Below, in pieces: positions 53,757 through 63,327 of a DNA stretch of 64,000 nucleotides. The notes under the pieces are model-generated. The model saw only the letters and a program-made list of their open reading frames with translations. It was not told the DNA's origin and did not search any database. The translations under genes and the position numbers were made by a program. Where the stretch lies: NCBI RefSeq assembly GCF_019285775.1, contig NZ_CP079105.1, positions 1,240,001 through 1,304,000 of the forward strand. The letters are read 5' to 3'. This stretch comes from Skermania piniformis (lineage in GTDB: Bacteria > Actinomycetota > Actinomycetes > Mycobacteriales > Mycobacteriaceae). The number at the start of each line of letters is the position of its first letter. Within the stretch, counting starts at the first letter, position 1.

Positions 53757-55220
53757 ATGACGATGCGTGCGCGGCCACTGCCGGCATGGGTCGTTGCCGT
53801 GCCTGCTGTAGTCACGGTAGTCGCGCTTGTCGTGCATCTGTGCGCCCAGTCGCGCGGGGTGACCACGGCGGCGACGATTTCGGTCATCGGGGTCAGTGTG
53901 GCTTCGGTGATCTTCGGGATGGTGCACTACCGGCCGAAGGCCCGCGTCGGCTGGATGTTCAGCATCGCCGCGCTGCTGCTGTGCCTGGCCGGCTATCTCG
54001 CCCGGGGGCAGACCCAGCTCTTCGAATTGCAGGACAGTCCGGTGCCGGACATCCTCACTGCCAGCGCGTACGCCGCTCTGTTCGGCAGTCTGATCGGTTT
54101 TGTCCGACCACACCGCTGCGGGTGGACCGCCGACCACTTTCTGGATATCGCACTGGTCGCGGTCTGCGGTCTGCTGGCGTCCTGGACAATGCTGAGCTGG
54201 CCGGTTCTCGCGAACGCCGCCCAGGTCGGGCCGAACGAAGTGGTGATGGCCGTCTATCCGATGCTGGACACGGTGCTGGTCGCGGTGTTGATGCATTGGA
54301 TGCTCACCCGGGAACCGCAGGGGATCGCCCTGACCATGGTGGAAACCGGCGTAGGCATGGTGATTCTCTGTGATCTGGCGGTCTCCTTGGACACCGCCGG
54401 ACTGACCCGGCTGGGTGATCGGTACGCGCTGGTGCCGTTCTTCATCGGACTCGGTCTGTTCGGTGTGGCCGCCCTACACCCGACCATGGTCAAGATCGGC
54501 GCACACGTGGACTATCTCGAACGATCCCGACATCGTGCGATCGTGATCGGGGTGGTGCTGATCGTCGCCGCCGCGGTGCCGCCGGTCCGGCTGTCCGCCG
54601 ACGGGTTCGACCGCTGGGTCATCGCCGGATTGCTCGCACTGTTGCTGCTGACCCTGTTGGCCCGGAGCGAGCGGAGCCGGCAGCGCGAGATCCGGGCACA
54701 GCACCTGGCTGACCACGACGCGCTCACCGGTCTGCCGAATCGGTCTGCGCTGCTGCGCTCGCTCTCCGCGCAGCCGGCAACGGTGAGCGTGCTGTTCATC
54801 GATCTGGACGACTTCAAGGCGGTCAACGATCGGTACGGACACGAGGCCGGTGACGACCTGCTGGTCGAGGTGGGTGCGCGACTGCGTGCGTCGTTGCGCC
54901 GAAGCGACACGCTCGGCCGGTACGGCGGGGACGAGTTCGTGGTGGTGGCCCCGGTCGATCGGGCGGATGCGCTGGTCCTGGCCGACCGGATGCGGGCTCA
55001 ACTTGCTGCCCCGTTCGTGCTTCGGGACGGGTCCCGGTTGGCGGTCTCGGCGAGTATCGGAATCGCCACCTCGGCAGCGGGGCTGACCCGGGACAACCTC
55101 GTTCGGTATGCCGATCGGGCAATGTACGCGGTCAAGGCAAGCCGGCGCGCGGGGGTGGCCGCCTACGACCTGGAACGCTATCCGGACCGATCCGGCCCGA
55201 CCTGGGTGTCCATCGGCTGA
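53757..55220 (+). CDS. Membrane-bound diguanylate cyclase (GGDEF)
   Basis: A 487-residue protein with about nine hydrophobic helices across residues 5-300 and a C-terminal GGDEF domain (about 315-475) that makes cyclic di-GMP. The active site RYGGDEF is intact, and RRSD five residues before it is a complete inhibitory I-site. No EAL domain follows. ATG at 53757 has GAGGG six bases upstream; an ATG at 53745 is less likely. With the PAS-GGDEF-EAL protein at 3879-6461 it gives the window a likely synthase and a likely hydrolase. Confidence 0.92.
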   Translation: MTMRARPLPAWVVAVPAVVTVVALVVHLCAQSRGVTTAATISVIGVSVASVIFGMVHYRPKARVGWMFSIAALLLCLAGYLARGQTQLFELQDSPVPDILTASAYAALFGSLIGFVRPHRCGWTADHFLDIALVAVCGLLASWTMLSWPVLANAAQVGPNEVVMAVYPMLDTVLVAVLMHWMLTREPQGIALTMVETGVGMVILCDLAVSLDTAGLTRLGDRYALVPFFIGLGLFGVAALHPTMVKIGAHVDYLERSRHRAIVIGVVLIVAAAVPPVRLSADGFDRWVIAGLLALLLLTLLARSERSRQREIRAQHLADHDALTGLPNRSALLRSLSAQPATVSVLFIDLDDFKAVNDRYGHEAGDDLLVEVGARLRASLRRSDTLGRYGGDEFVVVAPVDRADALVLADRMRAQLAAPFVLRDGSRLAVSASIGIATSAAGLTRDNLVRYADRAMYAVKASRRAGVAAYDLERYPDRSGPTWVSIG

Positions 55221-55280
55221 CCGGCTCCGCTGCGGCCGTCCGGGCGCTCGGGTCGGTGCCGCGCCGTAAGCTGCTCAGTC

Positions 55281-55976
55281 GTGACGCGACCGAATGCAGC
55301 CGGACCTCGGCTCGGCGTGATGGGCGGGACGTTCGACCCGATCCATCACGGCCACCTGGTCGCGGCCAGCGAAGTGGCCCACCGATTCGGCCTCGACGAG
55401 GTGATCTTCGTGCCGACCGGCCGGCCCTGGCAAAAGGACGGCCGGCATGTCAGCTCCGCCGAAGATCGCTACCTGATGACGGTGATCGCGACCGCATCGA
55501 ACCCCCGATTTTCGGTGAGTCGGGCCGACATCGATCGGGACGGGCCGACCTACACCGTGGATACACTGCGAGAATTGGGCAGTCAGCATCCCACCGCCCA
55601 GTTGTACTTCATCACCGGGGCCGACGCGCTGGCCAGTATCTTGTCTTGGCAGGATTGGCCGGAGTTGTTCGATCTCGCGAAGTTCGTCGGCGTCTCGCGA
55701 CCCGGCTACGAGCTCGGCATCCGGCATCTGGAGGAGTACCTGCGGGATTACCCGGATCGGGCGGTGACGCTGATCGAGGTTCCGGCATTGGCCATCTCCT
55801 CGACCGAATGCCGGCGGCGCGCCGCGGAGCACCGGCCGGTGTGGTACCTCGTGCCGGATGGGGTCGTGCAGTACATCTCCAAGCGCCGGCTCTACGCCGG
55901 CTACGACGATGCCGGCCGGCCAGGGGATCCGGCAGTCTCGGCGCCGGTCGTCGAGCGGACGAAAGGTGACGTGTGA
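55281..55976 (+). CDS. nadD: Nicotinate-nucleotide adenylyltransferase
   Basis: A 231-residue NAD synthesis enzyme joining nicotinate mononucleotide and [18 protein letters not shown] (residues 12-26) is the nucleotidyltransferase start, and ISSTECRRR near residue 174 is the ISSTxIR-like motif. The start is GTG at 55281. The stop overlaps rsfS by four bases; nadD-rsfS-gpgP-octT is the mycobacterial order (Rv2421c to Rv2418c). Confidence 0.96.
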   Translation: MTRPNAAGPRLGVMGGTFDPIHHGHLVAASEVAHRFGLDEVIFVPTGRPWQKDGRHVSSAEDRYLMTVIATASNPRFSVSRADIDRDGPTYTVDTLRELGSQHPTAQLYFITGADALASILSWQDWPELFDLAKFVGVSRPGYELGIRHLEEYLRDYPDRAVTLIEVPALAISSTECRRRAAEHRPVWYLVPDGVVQYISKRRLYAGYDDAGRPGDPAVSAPVVERTKGDV

Positions 55977-56350
55977 GTGCTTCGGCGGAGGCGATCGAGC
56001 TCGCCCGGATCGCGGCGGCGGCGGCCGACGCGAAGTTGGCCAACGACGTCGTGATTCTGGACGTGTCCGAGCAATTGGTGATCACCGACTGCTTCGTGAT
56101 CGCCTCGGCGCCGAACGAACGACAGGTCAACGCCATCGTCGACAACGTCGAGGATCAGTTGCTCCGGGCCGGCCACAAGCCGGTTCGCCGGGAGGGTGCG
56201 CGGGAGGGTCGTTGGGCGTTGCTGGACTTCGTCGACGTCGTCGTGCACGTACAGCATCAGGACGAACGCAACTTCTACGCCTTGGAACGACTCTGGAAAG
56301 ATTGCCCGGTGATCCCGGTGGCCCCGGTGGACGGACCCGCACGTGGCTGA
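55973..56350 (+). CDS. rsfS: Ribosomal silencing factor RsfS
   Basis: A 125-residue protein that binds ribosomal protein uL14 and blocks subunit joining in poor growth. It contains [22 protein letters not shown]-type and [14 protein letters not shown]-type family segments. GTG at 55973 overlaps the nadD stop; its own stop overlaps the gpgP start by eight bases. Confidence 0.94.
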   Translation: MSASAEAIELARIAAAAADAKLANDVVILDVSEQLVITDCFVIASAPNERQVNAIVDNVEDQLLRAGHKPVRREGAREGRWALLDFVDVVVHVQHQDERNFYALERLWKDCPVIPVAPVDGPARG

Positions 56351-56993
56351 TCGCCGACGTCAGCTGGTGCTGTTACGGCACGGGCAGACCGAGTGGAATG
56401 CAGCCGACCGGATGCAAGGACAGTCCGACACCGATCTCACCGATCTGGGCCGGACCCAGGCCAAGGAGGCCGCGCGATTGCTGGCGTCGCTGGAGCCACT
56501 GGCGATCGTGTCGTCCGATCTGCGTCGTGCGGTCGACACGGCGGCTGAGCTCGCGGTGTCCACCGGAGTCTCGGTCGAGTTGGATCCGCGGCTGCGCGAA
56601 ACCGACCTCGGCGACTGGCAAGGACTCGATCACCGCCAGGTGGATCGCGACTATCCGGGGGCCCGCACCGCGTGGCGAGCCGATCCGCGCATTGCTCCGC
56701 CGGGTGGGGAGTGCCGAGTCGAGGTGGCTGATCGGATGCTGCCGGTGGTCGCGGATCTCCTGGTGCAGCGGCCGGACTGGCCCGGCCGGGTGATCGTGCT
56801 GGTATCGCACGGTGGTGCGATCAGCGCACTGACCACCGCGCTGCTCGGGCTGCCACTGGACAACTGGCCGGCGCTGGGGGGGCTGGCCAATGCGAGTTGG
56901 GTGCAACTGAGCCAGATCGTCGACGAGGCGAGGCCGCGCTGGCGGCTGGACGTGTGGAATGCCTCGGCCCGGGTGGCCACCGATGTCGGGTGA
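56343..56993 (+). CDS. gpgP: Glucosyl-3-phosphoglycerate phosphatase
   Basis: A 216-residue histidine phosphatase (phosphoglycerate-mutase superfamily) with the active-site [10 protein letters not shown] (His13) and the second His in [10 protein letters not shown]. In mycobacteria the enzyme at this position removes phosphate from glucosyl-3-phosphoglycerate to give glucosylglycerate, an early step of methylglucose lipopolysaccharide synthesis. The overlapping octT downstream supports this over a general mutase. The start is GTG. Confidence 0.88.
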   Translation: MADRRRQLVLLRHGQTEWNAADRMQGQSDTDLTDLGRTQAKEAARLLASLEPLAIVSSDLRRAVDTAAELAVSTGVSVELDPRLRETDLGDWQGLDHRQVDRDYPGARTAWRADPRIAPPGGECRVEVADRMLPVVADLLVQRPDWPGRVIVLVSHGGAISALTTALLGLPLDNWPALGGLANASWVQLSQIVDEARPRWRLDVWNASARVATDVG

Positions 56994-57696
56994 CACCCGC
57001 CCGGTGCTGTTGGTCCTGGCCGATTCGCTTGCCTATTACGGTCCGGCCGGTGGGTTGCCCGCCGACCACCCGCAGATCTGGCCCAACTTGGTCGGCGCGG
57101 AGTTCGGTTGGGATGTCGAGCTGATCGGCCGGATCGGCTGGACCTGTCGGGACGCGTACTGGGCGCTTACCCAGGACCCGCGGGTGTGGTCGGCGGTGCC
57201 TCGCGCCGCGGCCGTGGTGTTCGCCGTCGGCGGAATGGATTCGCTGCCGTCCCCGCTGCCGACCGCGCTGCGCGAGCAGATCCGCTATCTGCGGCCACCG
57301 TCGGTGCGGCGTGCTGTGCGTTCGGCCTACGGCTGGGTACAGCCGCGGCTGTCCCGGGTGGGGTGGCCGGTCGCGCTGCCGCCGCGGCTGTCCGCGGCGT
57401 ATCTGGAGAAGTCGCGCGCCGCGTTGGCCTATCTCCGGCCGGAGCTGCCGATGATCGCGTCGCTGCCGGCGGTCCACATCTGCGACGAGTACGCGCGAGT
57501 GCACACCGGTCGGGCGCCGACTGTCCGCGCGATGACCGCGTGGTCGGCGCGCTCCGGCGTCCCCCTGGTCGACCTCGGTGCGGCGGTCGGGGAGCATATC
57601 CGCAGCGGTGCCGGCAATCCGGACGGAATCCACTGGGGTTGGGCCGGGCACGCCGCGGTGGCAGCCGCGGTCGGTGCCCGGCTACGGGAGATCTGA
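56983..57696 (+). CDS. octT: Diglucosylglycerate octanoyltransferase
   Basis: A 237-residue SGNH-hydrolase-type acyltransferase. [11 protein letters not shown] carries the nucleophile Ser, VFAVGGMDS the glycine block and [10 protein letters not shown] the late Asp/His pair. Mycobacterial OctT octanoylates diglucosylglycerate in methylglucose lipopolysaccharide synthesis. ATG at 56983 overlaps the gpgP end by 11 bases. Confidence 0.88.
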   Translation: MSGDTRPVLLVLADSLAYYGPAGGLPADHPQIWPNLVGAEFGWDVELIGRIGWTCRDAYWALTQDPRVWSAVPRAAAVVFAVGGMDSLPSPLPTALREQIRYLRPPSVRRAVRSAYGWVQPRLSRVGWPVALPPRLSAAYLEKSRAALAYLRPELPMIASLPAVHICDEYARVHTGRAPTVRAMTAWSARSGVPLVDLGAAVGEHIRSGAGNPDGIHWGWAGHAAVAAAVGARLREI

Positions 57697-57697
57697 A

Positions 57698-58543
57698 TTG
57701 GCTGTGGCCGTCGTCACCGATTCGTCCACCGGCCTGCCGACGGAGTTGGTCGCGGCGCTGGGTATCAAGGTGGTTCCGCTGCATGTCCGGGTCGGCGCTC
57801 GCGAGCTGCGGGAAGGCGTCGACGACATGCCCGCGGACCTGGCGCATCGCTCGGTGACCACGTCCGCGGCGTCGCCGGGTGAGCTGCAGGCCGCTTACGA
57901 GCAGGCCGCGCACGGCGCCGACGGGGTTGTTGCGGTGCATCTTTCGCGGTACCTGTCCGGTACCTTCGACGCTGCACGAACGGCGGCTGCGGCGACTGCC
58001 GGACCGGTACGAGTGGTGGATTCGGCCAGTGCCGGGATGGGAACCGGGTTCGGCGCGCTTGCCGCTGCGCGGGTTGCGCACGGCGGCGGGACGGTCGAGG
58101 AGGTGACCGCGGCCGCGGTTCGGGTGGCCGAACGGGCGCGATGTCTGTTGGTGGTCGATCGGCTCGAGCAACTTCGCCGCGGCGGTCGGATAAGTACCGC
58201 CGCGACGATATTCGGTACCGGACTGGTGAGTCGGCCGCTGCTGCAGCTGGTCGACGGCCGACTGGTGCTGAAAGAGAAGGCCCGGACCGCGTCGAAGGTG
58301 CTGGCCAAGCTGTCGGATACCGCGACTCGGCTGGCCGGCACGGGCGGCGCAGCAGTCGCGGTGCAGCACTTGGACGCGCCGGAGCGGGCCGCCGAGCTCG
58401 GTCGGGCTTTGCAGGAGCGGGTGCCGTTGCTCGACGAGTTCGTGGTGACCGAATTCGGCCCCACTCTCGGGGTGCACCTCGGTTCCGGCGCGCTCGGCGC
58501 CGTGGTGGTGCCGGGTGGCGCCGGGGTTGTCCACATGGGCTGA
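57698..58543 (+). CDS. DegV family fatty-acid-binding protein
   Basis: A 281-residue DegV protein, a two-domain fold that binds a fatty acid (FakB-type in Firmicutes). It begins AVVTDSSTGLP and contains TSAASPGEL, VVDSASAGMGTGF and RGGRIS near residue 160, all family marks. TTG at 57698 has CGGGAG seven bases upstream and is preferred; GTG 57704 is an alternative. It directly follows octT. Its role in Actinobacteria without FakA beside it is unclear. Confidence 0.9.
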   Translation: MAVAVVTDSSTGLPTELVAALGIKVVPLHVRVGARELREGVDDMPADLAHRSVTTSAASPGELQAAYEQAAHGADGVVAVHLSRYLSGTFDAARTAAAATAGPVRVVDSASAGMGTGFGALAAARVAHGGGTVEEVTAAAVRVAERARCLLVVDRLEQLRRGGRISTAATIFGTGLVSRPLLQLVDGRLVLKEKARTASKVLAKLSDTATRLAGTGGAAVAVQHLDAPERAAELGRALQERVPLLDEFVVTEFGPTLGVHLGSGALGAVVVPGGAGVVHMG

Positions 58544-58617
58544 TTCGTCCACAGCTCGGCCCCCACGGTTCGGCCGGAGCGGTGGGCGCGACCGGTCGCG
58601 GGTTTAGCGTCCCGGAC

Positions 58618-59424
58618 ATGGGCGAGCGCGACGGATACGAGCGGGTGCGGCACCGGCTGGGAGTACTCGCCGGTGAACCGGCCGAGCGGGACCGACCGGA
58701 CGAACCACACCCGGCGCCGGATCCTGGATCGCCGGCTCGGTGGATCCCGGAGCGGTTGCGGTCGGCCAGGATCCACCCTGGCCGGCGCGGCGCTGCGGTG
58801 CTCGTCGTGATCGGGCTGCTCGCCGCCGGTCTTGCGATGATCGTGGTGTGGCGCGATCGGCCGGTGGCAGCGCCGCTTCCGCCGCTCCCCGCGGTGCCGA
58901 CAGATGTGCTCGACGACGGCGCGGTCGGTTCGACCGCACCGGTGACTACGTCGCCGACGCCGGCCGAGCTGGTGGTGAGTGTCGTCGGTCAGGTCCAGCG
59001 CGCCGGGCTGGTTCGGCTACCGCCCGGAGCGCGGGTGGCGGACGCGCTGGCCGCGGCCGGTGGCCCGATTCCCGGGGCCGATACGACGGGGGTCAATCTG
59101 GCGCAGCGGGTGGACGACGGCCAACAGATTGTGGTCGGCGGGCCGACGGGATCGAGTTCGGTCGGCGGGCCGACAGGGTCCGGTTCGGTCGGCGGGCCGA
59201 TGGGGGCGAGTTCGGTCGCCCCGACCGGAGCCGGCCGGGTAAGCCTGAACCGGGCCGACGAGCAGGAGCTGGATGCCTTACCCGGAGTCGGGCCGGTCAC
59301 CGCTCAGGCGATCATCACCTGGCGGGATCGGCACGGCCGGTTCACCGACGTCGAGCAACTCGGTGAAGTCGACGGAATCGGGCCGGCTCGGCTGGCCAAG
59401 TTACGCGAGCTGGTCACACTGTGA
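58618..59424 (+). CDS. comEA: ComEA-like DNA-binding protein (SLBB plus helix-hairpin-helix)
   Basis: A 268-residue membrane-anchored protein. A cytosolic N terminus is followed by a helix (about residues 60-80), a Pro/Thr-rich spacer, an SLBB domain (VVSVVGQVQRAGLVRLPPGA, about 120-170), a Gly/Ser linker built from three tandem repeats and a C-terminal helix-hairpin-helix domain (LNRADEQELDALPGVGPVTA). In competent bacteria ComEA binds incoming DNA outside the membrane. The stop overlaps comEC. In M. tuberculosis eis lies between degV and comEA; it is absent here. Confidence 0.93.
   Translation: MGERDGYERVRHRLGVLAGEPAERDRPDEPHPAPDPGSPARWIPERLRSARIHPGRRGAAVLVVIGLLAAGLAMIVVWRDRPVAAPLPPLPAVPTDVLDDGAVGSTAPVTTSPTPAELVVSVVGQVQRAGLVRLPPGARVADALAAAGGPIPGADTTGVNLAQRVDDGQQIVVGGPTGSSSVGGPTGSGSVGGPMGASSVAPTGAGRVSLNRADEQELDALPGVGPVTAQAIITWRDRHGRFTDVEQLGEVDGIGPARLAKLRELVTL
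59137..59217 (+). repeat. 27-bp tandem repeat, three units, in comEA
   Basis: Three units of 27 bp (59137-59163, 59164-59190, 59191-59217) each begin GGCGGGCCGA and end TTCGGTC, encoding GGPTGSSSV-like nonapeptides. They form the linker between the SLBB and helix-hairpin-helix domains. Being in-frame they can vary in number. Confidence 0.85.
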
Positions 59425-61817
59425 CCGGCTCGACCGGCTCGACCGGCTCGGCCGGCTCGGCCGGCTCGACCGGCGTCGATCGACAACTCGACCTGCGACT
59501 GTGCCCGGCGGCCGGGCTGGCGTGGGCGGTGACGGTGATCGGTATCCAGTGGGGCTGGCGCGCGGCCGGCGGGGCCGCACTGGTGTTGCTCGTCGTCGCG
59601 GCCGCGGCGCTGCGACCGGGCCGGGCCCGCTGCGTCCCGGTAGTGGCTGCTGCGTTGCTCGGCGCGGGTTTCGCGGTGGCGATCGGGTGCCACGCGTACG
59701 CGGTGCAGCACCACCCGCTGGCCGGCCGAGCCGGCGAAGTGGTGCGCGTGAGCATCGTGCTCACCGACGATCCGCGACTGCTCCCGGGCGCCGGATTCGG
59801 CAGTCCGCGGGTGCTGGTCCGAGCCCGGCTGGTCAGCGTTGCGCAGGGCGGCGAGGTGATGCGAGCGCCGGGTGCGGTCACCGTGCTGGCGCCGGCCCGG
59901 GAGTGGGTCGAACTGTTGCCGGGTCAGCAGGCGGAGGTCCGCGGTACCTTGCTCCAGCCGCGCCGCCCGGATCTCACCGTCGCGACGATCGGTGTCGACG
60001 ACCCCGTCCAGCTTGTCGGGGAGCCGCCGTGGTGGCAGCGTGCGGCCGGGTCGGTCCGGGCGGATTTCGCGGCGGCTGCGCAGCAGGCGGTTCCGGGCGA
60101 TCGAGCTGCGCTGCTCCCCGGCTTGGTAATCGGGGACACCAGCCGGATTCCGGCCGAGGTGCGCGCGGCCTTCGTCGCTGCCGGGCTATCGCACCTTACC
60201 GCGGTCAGCGGGGCCAATGTCTCGATCTTGGTCGGCGCCGTGTTGTTACTGGTCCGGCTGGCGACTCTCGGTCCGCGCGCCGGTGCGGCGATCGCGGCGC
60301 TGGCTCTGATCGCCTTCGTCGTGTTGGCGCGGCCGTCGCCGAGCGTGTTGCGGGCCGCGCTGATGGGCGCGGTCGGGCTGCTCGCGTTGGTCACCGGCCG
60401 GCGGCGCCAGGCATTGCCGGCGTTGGCGACAGCGGTGATCGCGCTGCTGGCGATCCAGCCGGCGCTCGCGGTCGACGCCGGTTTTGCGCTGTCGGTACTG
60501 GCCACGGCGGGTCTGATCGTGCTGGCGCCGGGGTGGGCGCGTCGGCTCGTCGAGGCCGGGTGGCCGCGCGGGCTCGCCGAGGCGACCGGTATTGCGGGTG
60601 CGGCGTTCGTGGTGACCACGCCGGTAGTGGTCGGGTTGGCCGGCACGGTGAACCCGTTGTCGATACTCGCCAACCTGCTCGTCGCGCCGGTGGTGGCACC
60701 GGTCACCGTGATCGGGGCCGCGGCCGCCGCGCTGTCCGCGGTGTGGTTACCAGCGGGGGTATTCCTCGCGCGATTCACCGGTCCGATGCTCTGGTGGTTG
60801 CTGGAGGTGGCCGATCGTGTTGCGGCGGTACCTGCGAGCGCGCTGACGCCGCCGGGCGGCGCCGTTGCCGCGGGCGTCGTGGTCCTGGTCGGCTTGTATC
60901 TGTGCCGGTGGCGTTCGGTGCGCCGGAGCCTGACCGCCGGGCTGATCGGTGCCGCGTCGGTGTTGCTGCCGGTGCAGTGCGGGAATCCGTACTGGCCACC
61001 GCCCGGTTGGGCGCTGATCGCCTGTGACGTCGGCCAGGGGGACGGCGTCGTGCTGGCGGCGGGCGATGCCGGCGCCGTCGTCGTCGACGCCGGTCCCGAA
61101 CCCGGACCGATCCGGGCCTGTCTGGATCGGCTCGGCGTCCATCGAATCGCGCTGGTGATCTTGACTCACCTGCATGCCGACCACATCGGCGGCCTCGCCG
61201 GGGTGCTCCGCGGTCGATCGGTGGGCGCGGTTGCCGTTTCGCCGGCGCCGGCCCCGGCGTCGGCGCTGCGCTCGGTACGAGCGACGGTTACGGGGCAACA
61301 GGTGCGGTTGGTCGAGCTGCCGGTCGGGCGTACGTTCACCGTCGGTTCGATCCGGCTGCAGGTCCTCGGCCCGCTGCTGCCGGCCCCCCGCGACAGCGCG
61401 GACGCCGATGCCGCAGCCAACGATCGGTCGGTGGTGCTCGGTGTGGGTACCACCGCCGGGCGGATTCTGCTCGCCGGCGACGCCGAGCAGGCCGCCCAGC
61501 AGGCACTGCTCCGGTCTGCAGCACCGTTGCGCGCCGATGTGCTGAAGGTGCCGCACCACGGCTCGAGGACCAGCTCGTCCGAGTTCTTCGCGGCGGTGCG
61601 GCCGCGGGTTGCGCTGATCAGCGTCGGCGCGGACAACCAGTTCGGTCATCCGGACTCGACCGTGGTCGAAGAACTCACCCGGTTGGGTGCCGTGGTCCGG
61701 CGAACCGACCGCGGCGGTGACATCGCGGTCGTCGGTGGGGACGTGCCGACCGTGGTCACCCGGCGGGCCGGTGGCGACTCGGCGCTACCGGCTGCGACTC
61801 GTAGGATCGGGGAGTGA
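59421..61817 (+). CDS. comEC: ComEC/Rec2 family DNA uptake channel protein
   Basis: A 798-residue polytopic membrane protein. An N-terminal repeat tail ([16 protein letters not shown]) precedes membrane helices and an OB-like DUF4131 region (about residues 30-200), the competence channel domain (about 220-500, containing [14 protein letters not shown]) and a C-terminal metallo-beta-lactamase domain with [10 protein letters not shown] near 582. It is the inner-membrane channel for single-stranded DNA in transformation. GTG at 59421 overlaps the comEA stop. No other competence gene is in view. Confidence 0.94.
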   Translation: MTGSTGSTGSAGSAGSTGVDRQLDLRLCPAAGLAWAVTVIGIQWGWRAAGGAALVLLVVAAAALRPGRARCVPVVAAALLGAGFAVAIGCHAYAVQHHPLAGRAGEVVRVSIVLTDDPRLLPGAGFGSPRVLVRARLVSVAQGGEVMRAPGAVTVLAPAREWVELLPGQQAEVRGTLLQPRRPDLTVATIGVDDPVQLVGEPPWWQRAAGSVRADFAAAAQQAVPGDRAALLPGLVIGDTSRIPAEVRAAFVAAGLSHLTAVSGANVSILVGAVLLLVRLATLGPRAGAAIAALALIAFVVLARPSPSVLRAALMGAVGLLALVTGRRRQALPALATAVIALLAIQPALAVDAGFALSVLATAGLIVLAPGWARRLVEAGWPRGLAEATGIAGAAFVVTTPVVVGLAGTVNPLSILANLLVAPVVAPVTVIGAAAAALSAVWLPAGVFLARFTGPMLWWLLEVADRVAAVPASALTPPGGAVAAGVVVLVGLYLCRWRSVRRSLTAGLIGAASVLLPVQCGNPYWPPPGWALIACDVGQGDGVVLAAGDAGAVVVDAGPEPGPIRACLDRLGVHRIALVILTHLHADHIGGLAGVLRGRSVGAVAVSPAPAPASALRSVRATVTGQQVRLVELPVGRTFTVGSIRLQVLGPLLPAPRDSADADAAANDRSVVLGVGTTAGRILLAGDAEQAAQQALLRSAAPLRADVLKVPHHGSRTSSSEFFAAVRPRVALISVGADNQFGHPDSTVVEELTRLGAVVRRTDRGGDIAVVGGDVPTVVTRRAGGDSALPAATRRIGE
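59424..59468 (+). repeat. 9-bp tandem repeat, five units, at the comEC start
   Basis: Units ACCGGCTCG (three times) then GCCGGCTCG (twice) lie immediately after the start codon and encode a Gly-Ser/Ala-Thr tail. Such simple repeats at a start can vary by slippage, always in frame because the unit is nine bases. Confidence 0.85.
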
Positions 61818-62779
61818 GCACACGTCCGGCCCCGGTGCATCTGGTTCTCGGCGACGAAGAACTCCTGGTCGAGCGATCGGTCGCCGGCATCGTGGCTGCG
61901 GTGCGGGCGGTGTCGGCCGATCCGGCCGCGTTGCCGGTGGACCGGGTGCGAGCGGGCGATATCACGGCGACCGAGCTGGTCGAGCTGGTCAGCCCGTCGC
62001 TGTTCGCCGAAGATCGGGTCGTGGTCTTCGAGGCCGCCGGGGACGCGGGCAAGGACGCGGTCGCGGTGCTGCAGGATGCGGTCGCCGCCCCGCCGGACGG
62101 TGCAGTGCTGGTGATCCAGCATTCCGGGGGTGGTCGGGCAAAGGCGCTGGCAGGTGTCGTCCGCAAGGCCGGCGCCGAAGAGCACGACTGTCGACGGGTG
62201 ACCAAAGCAGCGGAGCGGGCGGATTTCGTCCGCGCCGAGTTCCGCGCAGCCGGGGTGCGAGTCTCGGTGGACGTCGTCCAGGCGGTGCTCGACGCTATCG
62301 GCTCCGACCTGCGGGAACTGGCGGCAGCGTGCTCGCAACTGGTCGCCGATACCGGTGGCCGGATCGACGTCGCCGCGGTGCGCCGGTACTACTCCGGCCG
62401 CGCCGAGGTATCCGGTTTCGAGGTCGCCGATCTGGTGTTGGCCGGCGAGCGGGAGCGGGCGATGGAGGCACTGCGCTGGGCAACCTTACGCGGGGTTCCG
62501 CCGGTCTTGCTCGCCGACGCCCTGGCAGATGGGGTGCTGACAATCGCGCGGGTCGGCTCCGCCGGTCGCGGCGATCCGTTCGGACTGGCATCGAGCTTGG
62601 GGATGCCGCCGTGGAAGGTGAAGCGAGCGCAGGCGCAAGCTCGGCGGTGGACGCCGCAGTCGATCGGTGCGGCGTTGGCGATCGTGGCCGAACTCAACGC
62701 CGACGTCAAAGGCCAGGCGGTGGACGCCGACTACGCGGTCGAGAACGCGGTGCAGCGAGTGCTGGCGATTCGCGGTTGA
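61814..62779 (+). CDS. holA: DNA polymerase III subunit delta
   Basis: A 321-residue clamp-loader subunit that opens the sliding clamp. [15 protein letters not shown] is the family start, followed by [14 protein letters not shown] and the C-terminal collar helices ([16 protein letters not shown]). GTG at 61814 overlaps the comEC stop. The comEC-holA-(rpsT) order is widely conserved. Confidence 0.95.
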   Translation: MSTRPAPVHLVLGDEELLVERSVAGIVAAVRAVSADPAALPVDRVRAGDITATELVELVSPSLFAEDRVVVFEAAGDAGKDAVAVLQDAVAAPPDGAVLVIQHSGGGRAKALAGVVRKAGAEEHDCRRVTKAAERADFVRAEFRAAGVRVSVDVVQAVLDAIGSDLRELAAACSQLVADTGGRIDVAAVRRYYSGRAEVSGFEVADLVLAGERERAMEALRWATLRGVPPVLLADALADGVLTIARVGSAGRGDPFGLASSLGMPPWKVKRAQAQARRWTPQSIGAALAIVAELNADVKGQAVDADYAVENAVQRVLAIRG

Positions 62780-62856
62780 GCGCGCCGCTGCACCGTGCGG
62801 TCAGCGGCGGCGTGTCGTAACCGCAGTCGTCTACGACGGCTCGGCGCTGGGCGAAC

Positions 62857-63117
62857 TCAGAGCTTGTTCAGGGCGAGTGCCAGCGCCGACTTCTTGTTCG
62901 CGGCCTGGTTCTTGTGGATCACACCCTTGCTGGCCGCCTTGTCCAGCTTCCGACTCGCCACCAGGAGCAACTCGCCGGCCTTGGTCTTGTCGCCGGCATC
63001 GGCGGCTTCGCGGAACGAACGGATCGACGTACGCAGCGCCGACTTGACCGACTGATTGCGCTTGCGGCGCTCCTCGTTGGTGCGAATCCGCTTGATCTGA
63101 GACTTGATATTGGCCAC
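62857..63117 (-). CDS. rpsT: Small ribosomal subunit protein bS20
   Basis: An 86-residue basic helical ribosomal protein beginning [20 protein letters not shown] and ending with [12 protein letters not shown]. It binds 16S rRNA early in 30S assembly. It is convergent with holA and divergent from the ATP-grasp gene. The 77-bp gap to holA holds no clear terminator. Confidence 0.98.
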   Translation of the reverse strand: MANIKSQIKRIRTNEERRKRNQSVKSALRTSIRSFREAADAGDKTKAGELLLVASRKLDKAASKGVIHKNQAANKKSALALALNKL

Positions 63118-63327
63118 GCGTTGCTCGTCCTGTTCCTGGGCTCGGGCTGGTCGGGTTTGTTCGAGAACTCTCGGGACACCGTCGGTCCCCCGGCGCGGCG
63201 TTCACCGACCGTCGAGGATACCAGTCGCTCACCTCGGCCCCCAAAACACGGCCCGGGGCGCGGGCCGCGGTGCGAAACGATCGCGTCCCGGTCGGCGCGG
63301 ACAGCCCTGGTGTAGCAGGATTTCTTT

